A stretch of DNA of 36,150 nt, taken from the NCBI GenBank assembly GCA_025963935.1, contig JAOPZV010000146.1, positions 1 through 36,150 on the forward strand. Reading direction: 5' to 3'. The position numbers were made by a program, and so were the translations under genes. Of the stretch, positions 21,825-29,118 are shown one piece after another (within the stretch, counting starts at the first letter, position 1; each line of letters begins with the position of its first letter). This DNA is from Solirubrobacterales bacterium (GTDB lineage: Bacteria > Actinomycetota > Thermoleophilia > Solirubrobacterales > Solirubrobacteraceae). The notes beneath the pieces are model-generated. The model worked only from the letters and a program-made list of their open reading frames with translations, was not told where the DNA came from and made no database searches.

Positions 21825-21982
21825 CGGGCGGCTCCTCGCGGGCGGATCGGTCGTCTGACTGTGTGCGCCTGTCGGCGCGGCGCGCCAGTTTACGCAGACC
21901 GCCGATCGCCCTGCAGCCAGCCCGCCCGCGTGCCGCTCCCCAACGGATTAAATAGAACAGCCGACGTCGGGCCACGGCGCGA

Positions 21983-22010
21983 GCGGGGACGCGGCTTTGA
22001 GCGTCCCCGC
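21983..22010 (-). terminator. Perfect 10-bp inverted repeat (8-nt loop) between ssb and hadA; possible terminator without a U tract
   Basis: GCGGGGACGC (21983-21992) / GCGTCCCCGC (22001-22010). Confidence 0.45.
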
Positions 22011-22053
22011 TGCCGGTGGAGGTGTCGACCCGCCGGCATTCGCCGTGCCGTGG

Positions 22054-22464
22054 CTAGAAGACCGAGTCCTCGCCATCGTCGCCAGCGCCGACGCCCACCA
22101 GGTCACCCTCGTCTGCGGTGCGCTCGCCTGGGCTGTCAAGGAACTGAACGGTGTCGGCCACGATGCTGACCGCTTGACGCTTCTGCTGATCAGTGGTTTC
22201 CCACTCGCGCCAGTCCAGTCGTCCGTCGATCGCGACGCGACTGCCCTTGTGCATGTAGGTGCCTACGTTCTCGCCGGGGGCGCCGTAGACGCTCACGTCG
22301 AAATAGTTGGGGCGCTCGGTGTACTCGCCGTCGGAGTCGCGGCGGCTCGAGTTGCAAGCGATCCTCAGGCTGCACACGCTCGTCCCGGACGGTAACGCGC
22401 GGAGCTCGGGGGCGCGAGTCAAACGGCCGACGAGTACTACACGGTTGATGTTGAACTGGGGCAT
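22054..22464 (-). CDS. ssb: Single-stranded DNA-binding protein
   Basis: INRVVLVGRLTRAPELRALPSGTSVCSLRIACN; acidic tail DDGEDSVF. Confidence 0.95.
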   Translation of the reverse strand: MPQFNINRVVLVGRLTRAPELRALPSGTSVCSLRIACNSSRRDSDGEYTERPNYFDVSVYGAPGENVGTYMHKGSRVAIDGRLDWREWETTDQQKRQAVSIVADTVQFLDSPGERTADEGDLVGVGAGDDGEDSVF

Positions 22465-22509
22465 TGCTGGGTCTCCCTTTGATTCGTGGTTGACCCCCCA
22501 CTGCAGAAG

Positions 22510-23247
22510 CTACGCATCGCTTGGGATGGTTCTCGCGCGCGAGTCTGGCGACCGCTCCTCGGTGGCGAGGCAGTCGAAGGGGACCACCACAATCCGCTCG
22601 CTCGCACCGGCCCTGGCGATTGCGCGGACGAGCGCGCGCTCCACGTCAGCTGGGGCGAGATACAGCACCCCCGATATCCGAGGAGACCTCGCCCACGCGC
22701 GGCATATCTCCTCAAGGCGCCGCGGCGCCTTTATCGTCAGCTCCACCTCGACGGCGATCGGCAACTGGTAGAGCGATTCTTGCGGCCACAGCACGAGGTC
22801 CGGCCTGTGGAGCAGCGGACCACCATCGGGGCCTGTGCCCAGTCGTGCGCTGGCGAGGGCGGCGCCGGCGAGCCGCTCCTCCCGGCGCAGCTCGCGCTCG
22901 CCCACGACGTGGTGTCCCGGATAGCGACCCTCCAGCGCTCCCGCGGCATGCGCGCAGGCGATCGCATGCGGCGCATTTGCGACGCTGATCCGGCACGGGT
23001 CGATCCCGCGCAGGCCGGACGCCCGCATGCCGGCTTGCGTGACCGTGTACAGCGCCGGCTTTCCGGCCAAGGGACGTTGGCTGGTGAGCTGGCGGTCGCG
23101 CTCCGCGGCCACAAGCCTCGCACGGGCCGAGGCGACGGTTCCCCCCTCCCGCGCGGCGAGCGCCTCCGCTGTCACAGCTCCTATGCGGGCAGTCCATCCC
23201 AGGATCTCCACGCGCTCGTCAGACTGCTTGTTGCGTGACTGGACCAT
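22510..23247 (-). CDS. Replication-relaxation-like protein (N-terminal winged-helix region); start at 23245-23247 preferred
   Basis: AGGAGG Shine-Dalgarno immediately upstream of ATG 23247; VTQAGMRASGL, HAAGALEGRYPGHHVVGERELRREER, HRPDLVLWPQ, AVEVELTIKAPRRLEEI resemble the replication-relaxation family. Confidence 0.72.
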   Translation of the reverse strand: MVQSRNKQSDERVEILGWTARIGAVTAEALAAREGGTVASARARLVAAERDRQLTSQRPLAGKPALYTVTQAGMRASGLRGIDPCRISVANAPHAIACAHAAGALEGRYPGHHVVGERELRREERLAGAALASARLGTGPDGGPLLHRPDLVLWPQESLYQLPIAVEVELTIKAPRRLEEICRAWARSPRISGVLYLAPADVERALVRAIARAGASERIVVVPFDCLATEERSPDSRARTIPSDA

Positions 23248-23282
23248 TGGTCCTCCTATCTCTCGTCGTTTCAATGGGTTCT

Positions 23283-24902
23283 TCAGTGGGGCGCCGGGCG
23301 GAGGATCCGTCCGATACGCGCTCCGCCGTCGCGGCCGAGAACGATCACGGCGGCTCGCCCTGGGCTGAGGCTCCGGACCTCGTCGGCATCGAGGATCGGC
23401 TCGCGGGTGCGGGTCTGCGTCGTTCTGCCGTCGCTGTGCCGCGCGACCCTCCAGGCGCCCCTGGTCCCGGCCAGGCTCGCGATCAGCTCCGCGGATGCCG
23501 GCACGACCTGGCGATGTCCGATGAGTACCGAGAGGTTGCCCATCACCTGCTCGAGGAGCCGCTCCCTGCCGGGGGGACGCAGGTCGGAGACCTCCTGGGT
23601 GCCGAGCAGCAGAGATAGCCCCGCGGAGCGCGCACGGCCGAACAGCCGCACGACGTTCTCGGCGGCGACTGCCGAGAACTCGTCGATCACGACGAGGGTC
23701 GGCACCGGTCGCCCCTGCAGGCTCGCGGCAGTCGTCTGCAGGTCCTGCACGATCGCCGCTCCGAGGATCTGCGAGAGCAGCGGGCGGCTGTCGGCCTGGA
23801 GATTGAAATAGACGACCGCCCGCGCCTGCGTCGTCGCAAGCAGATCGAACTCCTCTGCATCATGAGTCCGCGGATCGAGCCAGCGGCCCACATCGGACTC
23901 GGTGAGGATCGCCAATCTGTCGCGGACGCCAGCGAGGTCGCTCCGCTGCCGCGCCGTTAGCGAATCGAGGTAGTCGTACGTCCCGCGTGAACGTGATTCG
24001 GGAAGGCTCCTCGCGAGCGTCTCCAACCGGTCAGGATCGAGGTGCTCGACGATCGCGCGAAGGCTGATCTCAACACCCTCGTCGCGAAGCGCGCGAACCA
24101 CGTGACCGAGGTAGCGCTGAGCCTGGCGCTGGTAGTGAGGCTCCGTGAAGCGCTCACCGGCGAGCACCTTGTCGGCGATCTCGGTCTCACCTCCGTGGGC
24201 GTACGGGTTGTAGATCGACGGGCCGCCCGGGGTCCACTCGAGGAACCTCCGGCCGGCGGCGTGGGCAGCGATGCGCAGGTGCTCGCGCATCTCCACGTCG
24301 CCCTTCGGGTCGACCACCACGGCGCCCAGCCCTTGTTCGATGGCGCGTACCGCCAGCAACGTCTGCGTGACCGTCTTGCCCGAGCCCGTGGCGCCGACGA
24401 CGAGCGTGTGCTTGCCTGCGCCCTCGCCCGCGAAGGGGACCGAGATGGCATGGCCCCGCTCGTCTGTGCCGACGATCAGGTCATCTCCCCTCCGCCAGCT
24501 GTTTCCGCCAGCCGCCTCGCGACGGCGCAGCTCCACGTTCGCGAGAGCCGACCGAAGCACCGAGAACGGCCCACCTCGACGAGCCGCGGCACGAGCGAGG
24601 TCGGCGCCGGCTGCGAGGTCTTCCCGGTGCCAGCGTCGACCGACTTTGCTTGCCGACACGCTCGCGACGAGCAGCGTGGATGTCCAGCCGCCGAGGCTCG
24701 AGCCGATCAGGAGCAGCGGCACCATGGACGTCGCGGCCCAGCCCCAGTGCAGCTGCCTGCTGCGCAGAAGGCGGGCCGTTGAGATGCCGATCAGCAGGCC
24801 GAGCACGCAGTGGACGGTGCTGGCGAGCAACCAGTGGGCGAGTTCTTCCGCCGGCGCGGCCGGACTCGCGGACGCTTCGGGGAATGGGTTCGATGAGGGC
24901 AT
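23283..24902 (-). CDS. VirD4/TraG/TraD-like type IV coupling ATPase with N-terminal TM helices
   Basis: Walker A LVVGATGSGKTVTQTLL, VVDPKGDVEMREHL, Walker B-like TLVVIDEFSAVAAENVVRLFGRARSAGLSLLLGTQEVSDL. Confidence 0.85.
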   Translation of the reverse strand: MPSSNPFPEASASPAAPAEELAHWLLASTVHCVLGLLIGISTARLLRSRQLHWGWAATSMVPLLLIGSSLGGWTSTLLVASVSASKVGRRWHREDLAAGADLARAAARRGGPFSVLRSALANVELRRREAAGGNSWRRGDDLIVGTDERGHAISVPFAGEGAGKHTLVVGATGSGKTVTQTLLAVRAIEQGLGAVVVDPKGDVEMREHLRIAAHAAGRRFLEWTPGGPSIYNPYAHGGETEIADKVLAGERFTEPHYQRQAQRYLGHVVRALRDEGVEISLRAIVEHLDPDRLETLARSLPESRSRGTYDYLDSLTARQRSDLAGVRDRLAILTESDVGRWLDPRTHDAEEFDLLATTQARAVVYFNLQADSRPLLSQILGAAIVQDLQTTAASLQGRPVPTLVVIDEFSAVAAENVVRLFGRARSAGLSLLLGTQEVSDLRPPGRERLLEQVMGNLSVLIGHRQVVPASAELIASLAGTRGAWRVARHSDGRTTQTRTREPILDADEVRSLSPGRAAVIVLGRDGGARIGRILRPAPH

Positions 24903-24923
24903 GGGTGCCGCTCCTTTCGTGCA

Positions 24924-25045
24924 CCGGCCGTGCGGCCGGCTGTCGAGGCCGGCCGAAGCCGGCCAGTGGCTAACGAGCTCTGGCCGACGCGGAGGTCGGC
25001 CGTAGCGGTGTTACGTGTGTGCCGGGCTCGAGCCGTTGAGCCCGG
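24924..25045 (-). promoter_or_regulatory. Array of four consecutive perfect hairpins in the leader of the VirD4-like gene
   Basis: Stems: 24924-24929/24934-24939; 24947-24953/24958-24964 (UUCG loop on minus strand); 24982-24988/24995-25001; 25022-25029/25038-25045. Confidence 0.7.
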
Positions 25046-25098
25046 TCCAGGTTGGGGTGCGCCGCGAGCGAGCCGGCGGGCTGCCAGAGACGCGCGGC

Positions 25099-25914
25099 TC
25101 AGGTCAGGCGGTAGCCAACTCCACGAACGTTGACCACCCAGCGACCCTCACCGTGAAGGCTCAGCTTGCGACGGAGCCTGCTGGCGTGGCTGTCCAGTGT
25201 CCGGGTGGAGTCGCCGCAGGCGTAACCCCAGATGGCGAGCAGCAGCTCGCTCTTGGCGAATACTCGGCGGGGATCACGAGCGAGATGACAGAGCAGCTCG
25301 AACTCGAGCCGGCGCAGTGTCACCGGCCACCCGTGGAGGCTGACGGAACGAGCTCGCGAGTCGATCGTGAGCTCCCCTATCTCGAGCCGCCGGCGCGCGA
25401 GCGGATGCACCTCGGAGCGCCGCAGAACCGCGCGGAGGCGTGCGCGGAGCTCCAGGTAGCTCGCCGGGCGGGCGAGAAAATCATCAGCACCGGTCTCAAA
25501 GGCACGGAGCACGTCCAGTTCGTGTGCCAGATCACCGACGACGATCGCCGGTACTGTCGAGTCCCACATCATGCAGCGGCTGCGCGGTTGTCGTATCTCC
25601 GTAAGCAGCCGCAGCGCGCCGTGTGGACCATCCACCTGGCCGAGCACAGCGAGCCTCGGTGCCGCGGCCGCGGCCAGCACACGAGCGTGCTCGGCCGTCA
25701 ATGCGAGCTTGCTGAGATAGCCGTCCGCGGCCAGCTGCGCGACTATCCCGCGCCCCATCTCTCCATCTGACTCGACCACGAGGATCGGCCGCTGTGCGAG
25801 TCGGTCCTCGCCGGCGCACGGTCCCAGCTCGACACCGCCGGACGGGCATGCACCAGGATCCGGGCACGGGAGGGACGACGGCGGCGTGGCGAGCTCGAGC
25901 GTTGCTCGCGTCAT
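25099..25914 (-). CDS. OmpR/PhoB-type winged-helix response regulator with degenerate receiver domain (ATG 25912-25914)
   Basis: Receiver-like ILVVESDGEMGRGIVAQLAADGY...ETGADDFLARPASYLELRARLRAVLRR plus wHTH KSELLLAIWGYACGDSTRTLDSHASRLRRKLSLHGEGRWVVNVRGVGYRL. Confidence 0.88.
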   Translation of the reverse strand: MTRATLELATPPSSLPCPDPGACPSGGVELGPCAGEDRLAQRPILVVESDGEMGRGIVAQLAADGYLSKLALTAEHARVLAAAAAPRLAVLGQVDGPHGALRLLTEIRQPRSRCMMWDSTVPAIVVGDLAHELDVLRAFETGADDFLARPASYLELRARLRAVLRRSEVHPLARRRLEIGELTIDSRARSVSLHGWPVTLRRLEFELLCHLARDPRRVFAKSELLLAIWGYACGDSTRTLDSHASRLRRKLSLHGEGRWVVNVRGVGYRLT

Positions 25915-26867
25915 GGCACTTCCACCTCGCGTGGACTGAGGCCGAGCCCGCGACGAGCGATGAGCGCAAGTACGTCGGTGTGAACCCAAGGCGTCGGGAT
26001 GCCCTGACCCGCCTCGGGCAGCAGCCCCAGTCGGCGAGCCAGCCAGCTGGTCTCGCCACTCTCGTTTCCTCGGCGGTCCCGCTTGACCCGGCCGCACCTG
26101 AGCGCGATCTCGCTCATGCTCAGCTGCTGGCGATCGGTGCTCGCGAGGACCGCTTCTCGGAGACACCGGTTGAGGACGATGGGGCTGTTCTGAACCCGAG
26201 TGAGCTCGGCTCGCAGGACGGTTGTCGAGACCTCCGGGTCGCAGTCGTGCAGCGCTAGCGCCCGGATGGAAAGGCCTCGCACAGGCTCATAGCTCTCCAG
26301 GGCAGCGACGGCCTCGCGCACACTGACGATGGCGTTGCATGCCGGTGCCGGCGTGCCGTGCCGCTGCCAGCGCAGCTCCGGGATGGACATGCCGGTCTGC
26401 ACGCGGTCAAGGCGGTAGCGATACCCGCGTTGATCAGACGGTTCCCGGTCAGCCAGCAGAGTGGCCGCAGAGAGCTGCACCTGTTCCTCTTCAGCGAGCG
26501 GAACGGTACGCGCGTCGCGCGGCGTCAGCGCCCGGCAGACAACGCGCCTGTCGCGTACATCGTCGATGTAACGAAGCGAGACGATGGCAGCGTTGTCAAC
26601 GGGCTCGTCCGCCGCGAGGTGCGCCACCAGCCGGCGATCGCCTTTCGTTGTGGCGTCTCTGTCCACGACCAGAACGCTCCCGCCCGCTCCCGGACATGCA
26701 TGGAGCTCGCGAGGATCACCGCGCCAGTCGACGTAGCGTCCGAGGAGACGGCCCTCGTGGCCGGCCGCACGGCGCCGAGCGGCGGCTTGATGGGGCCCGC
26801 TCGAGCCGGCGCCTCGCCGCTTGGCCGCTCGGCCGGCTTGCGAATGCTTTGAGAGGGATGGCGTCAT
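25911..26867 (-). CDS. Uncharacterised 318-aa protein, possible C-terminal HTH; ATGA overlap with the response regulator
   Basis: Uninterrupted ORF, 4-bp stop/start overlap with downstream gene; LSMSEIALRCGRVKRDRRG...SWLARRLGL looks HTH-like. Confidence 0.7.
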   Translation of the reverse strand: MTPSLSKHSQAGRAAKRRGAGSSGPHQAAARRRAAGHEGRLLGRYVDWRGDPRELHACPGAGGSVLVVDRDATTKGDRRLVAHLAADEPVDNAAIVSLRYIDDVRDRRVVCRALTPRDARTVPLAEEEQVQLSAATLLADREPSDQRGYRYRLDRVQTGMSIPELRWQRHGTPAPACNAIVSVREAVAALESYEPVRGLSIRALALHDCDPEVSTTVLRAELTRVQNSPIVLNRCLREAVLASTDRQQLSMSEIALRCGRVKRDRRGNESGETSWLARRLGLLPEAGQGIPTPWVHTDVLALIARRGLGLSPREVEVP

Positions 26868-26982
26868 GGGTGTCTCCTGGCCGCTGGGTTCGTGGCACCG
26901 CCGAGCAGCGATGCGGGACTTGTGACGGCGTGCTTGTAGGAGCGCGAACGCCTTGCGTCAAGCGGCGTCGGGCGACATCGAT

Positions 26983-27035
26983 TGACGTTCCACAGAGCTC
27001 CGAGAACCCCTTAAGGGGGTCTCGGAAAAACGTCA
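26983..27035. promoter_or_regulatory. Large dyad: 26-bp near-perfect palindrome nested in an outer TGACGTT/AACGTCA inverted repeat
   Basis: CCGAGAACCCCTTAAGGGGGTCTCGG at 27000-27025 (12 of 13 pairs); outer arms 26983-26989 and 27029-27035. Confidence 0.6.
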
Positions 27036-27221
27036 GGTGAAGGAAGCTGCCAGCGAAAGTTGGCGCGGAAACGCTCGTCACCCAGCCGCCGGCGGGGGAG
27101 CGGCGAAGATCACTGGCGGACTGCTGAGACGCTCATCGCTGATGAGCTGTCGACTGCGCGGCGTAGGCCGCTGGCACGGGGAGGGCTCAGATGGGGACCG
27201 TGAGACTAGCGGCCAGGCCGC
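27036..27221 (+). ncRNA. Candidate structured RNA / long 5' leader of unknown class
   Basis: Three-way-junction-like GGTGA/TCACC with two GAAA tetraloop hairpins, then GCTCATC-gct-GATGAGC, GCGGC-gtag-GCCGC and other hairpins; no convincing ORF. Confidence 0.3.
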
Positions 27222-27496
27222 CGGTCGACCCGTGCCGGGCCGCCGACGTGGTCGAGCAGCGCAGTCACCCGCTGCCAAGCACGGCGGTTTTGGCTCTGCA
27301 AAGCGGAACTTTTACCCCGCGCCGTGCATTCGCCCCGGCCGCCGGATGGGAGGCGACTGCGGGAAGTGGCCGCGGCGCGCCGGGGCAACTGCGCCAATCA
27401 CCTGCCGGACCTCCTATTCGAGGGGGCCAAATGCATGGGCGCAAGCGCGCCGAGATGCGGGTTGACGCCACCGTCGCACGGAAGGAGAATGGTCCG

Positions 27497-27892
27497 GTGA
27501 ACCTGCAGACCTCAGTCGGCGTGCAGTTCGTGCGTGCGCTCGCTGAGAAGGACGCCGAGCAGCTGCTCGATCTGCTGCATCCGCAGGTCGAGTTTCGCGC
27601 ACTCACGCCGCGCCGCAACTGGGAGGCGGATGACCGGGAGGCGGTCCTCGCGGTGCTCCTCGGTAAATGGTTCGAGGCCGACGACGACATCGACAGCGTG
27701 GAGCGGCTCGAGAGCGACTCGTTCGCCGATCGCGAGCGGGTCGGCTACCGGTTCCGTGTCAGCAATCCCGAAGGCTGCTTTCTCGTCGAGCAGCAGGCCT
27801 ATATCTCCGAGCGTGACGGACGAATCGCGTGGATGCGGGTGGTCTGCTCCGGATTCCGCCCCACCGACCCGGCGGTCATCCCGGCCGAGTAG
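27497..27892 (+). CDS. NTF2/SnoaL-like small protein (GTG start)
   Basis: AAGGAG upstream of GTG 27497; VQFVRALAEKDAEQLLDLLHPQVEFRALTPRRNWEADDREAVLAVL typical of NTF2-like fold. Confidence 0.72.
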   Translation: MNLQTSVGVQFVRALAEKDAEQLLDLLHPQVEFRALTPRRNWEADDREAVLAVLLGKWFEADDDIDSVERLESDSFADRERVGYRFRVSNPEGCFLVEQQAYISERDGRIAWMRVVCSGFRPTDPAVIPAE

Positions 27893-27906
27893 CCAAGCGC
27901 GAACGC

Positions 27907-28068
27907 TCAGTGCCGGCCGGAGTGGAGCCTGCGGCGCTCCTCGATCAGCTCGGCGAGTCCCTTGCCGTCGCGGGCGGCGATCCATTCGAGCGCCGCCCTC
28001 GCCTCGTCCTCGCTTGCCGGTCGTGCGTGCACCAGTTCCTCGGCGAGCTCAACCAAATGGCCGTGCAT
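27907..28068 (-). CDS. Small 53-aa hypothetical protein (alternative longer start 28173)
   Basis: MHGHLVELAEELVHARPASEDEARAALEWIAARDGKGLAELIEERRRLHSGRH; AG-rich SD-like stretch upstream. Confidence 0.5.
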   Translation of the reverse strand: MHGHLVELAEELVHARPASEDEARAALEWIAARDGKGLAELIEERRRLHSGRH

Positions 28069-28092
28069 GTCCCGTGACCTCTCTCCCTCTAA

Positions 28093-28148
28093 GAGTCCTG
28101 GTGCCGCGCCCGAAGGGGCCAACTGGGCTGTGCGCGGAGACCAGGCTC
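28093..28148 (-). promoter_or_regulatory. Long stem-loop in the leader of the 53-aa gene
   Basis: GAG-t-CCTGGT-g-CCGCGC (28093-28109) pairs with GCGCGG-ag-ACCAGG-CTC (28132-28148). Confidence 0.5.
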
Positions 28149-28202
28149 CTTTTCCCTCTAGGCGGTCCCTCACCTCCCCTCCAGCCCTCCCTGCCGCTGG
28201 CG

Positions 28203-28231
28203 ACCCTAGGTCACGCGGAGACTTATGTCAA
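28203..28231 (-). promoter_or_regulatory. Near-consensus sigma70-type promoter TTGACA-N17-TAGGGT; -35 overlaps the stop codon of the DUF1275 gene
   Basis: tgtcaa at 28226-28231 and accctа-type -10 complement at 28203-28208 on the plus strand; 17-bp spacer. Confidence 0.6.
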
Positions 28232-28986
28232 TACCGCCGCGCCGCGGCGCGGCGACCCGCGCCTGAGGTTCCGCGTCGCGCCGCGGGGACGTAGAGCAGT
28301 GACGTCGCAACTGTCAGCCCAGCGGCGGCCACGAGCGGGAGTACGAGACTCGTCTTCAAGAGGAGCGCTCCGGCCAGCGCCCCGACGAGCATTGCGAGCA
28401 CTGCTGCGGTCCTTCGCGTCGAGCCCTTGCCCGTTCCACCAAACAGTGGTGAGTCCGCTGCGAGCCCGGTCAACGTCATCGTGAGCACGGTCGTGGTGAG
28501 GTCCGGCACGGCAATCCGTCGCACAGTCGCATTGCGGATGCCCATAGCGAGGGCAAGCAGGGCGATCATCATGTCGCCCGCGAACGCAGTCGGTTCCACG
28601 TCGGCCGCCGCCGCGACGACCGCAGCGATCGCGAGAAGTGACACCTCGATGGCCAGCGCGCAGGCTATGTGTCGGGGGTGATCATCTGCGAGCTTCGCCG
28701 CGAGTGTGCCGCCGGCGCCCGCCCCTACCAGGAACGCCGCCAGTGAGATGAGCGGCGCGACGACGGGCAGACCGCCGCTCCCGGCGATGCCGAAACCGAG
28801 GAGAACGATGTTCCCCGTCATGTTTGCCGTGAACACGTGGCCAAGACCGAGATAGCTGACGGCATCGACCAGGCCCGTCGTGAACGTCAGCACCAGCAGC
28901 GTCCGGGTGAGCGGGTGCCGGATGCTGCGGCCGGCCCGCATGCCGAGCGGCTCGAAATCGGGCCTGTTCAGAGCGCCAGCGGACAT
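28228..28986 (-). CDS. DUF1275 (YoaK-like) membrane protein
   Basis: TTGLVDAVSYLGLGHVFTANMTGNIVLLGFG and MGIRNATVRRIAVPDLTTTVLTMTLTGLAAD. Confidence 0.92.
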   Translation of the reverse strand: MSAGALNRPDFEPLGMRAGRSIRHPLTRTLLVLTFTTGLVDAVSYLGLGHVFTANMTGNIVLLGFGIAGSGGLPVVAPLISLAAFLVGAGAGGTLAAKLADDHPRHIACALAIEVSLLAIAAVVAAAADVEPTAFAGDMMIALLALAMGIRNATVRRIAVPDLTTTVLTMTLTGLAADSPLFGGTGKGSTRRTAAVLAMLVGALAGALLLKTSLVLPLVAAAGLTVATSLLYVPAARRGTSGAGRRAAARRY

Positions 28987-29118
28987 GTTGTGCTCCTCTC
29001 AACAGCGGTCAGTGGTCCGGCTCATCAGGCGAGCCCGGTCCTACCAAACTAAACGGTCCACCCTGTTTGCCGGCTGGCCCACACCGACATATGCGCAGCG
29101 GCTAGATGCTGCCCTCGG

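Noticed and set aside
21825-22053. Possible tRNA or small gene between hadA and ssb
   Set aside because: No cloverleaf or T-loop GTTCGA motif; only a strong hairpin was found.
26339-27040. Plus-strand ORFs across the 318-aa gene and the dyad (26339..27040, 26358..26852)
   Set aside because: Antisense shadow ORFs; minus-strand frame has 4-bp coupling with a clear regulator gene.
27036-27221. Cobalamin riboswitch
   Set aside because: Shape and some words are similar, but the GGUGaaAnUCC / GCCACUG / B12-box consensus is not satisfied; kept only as an unclassified structured-RNA candidate.
27037-27465. Short ORFs in 27.0-27.5 kb on both strands
   Set aside because: Unusual composition, no motifs, no SD; region is better explained as non-coding.
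27534-28484. 316-aa plus-strand ORF rich in Arg/Pro/Ser
   Set aside because: Spans several unrelated genes and an intergenic region in a shadow frame; no coding features.
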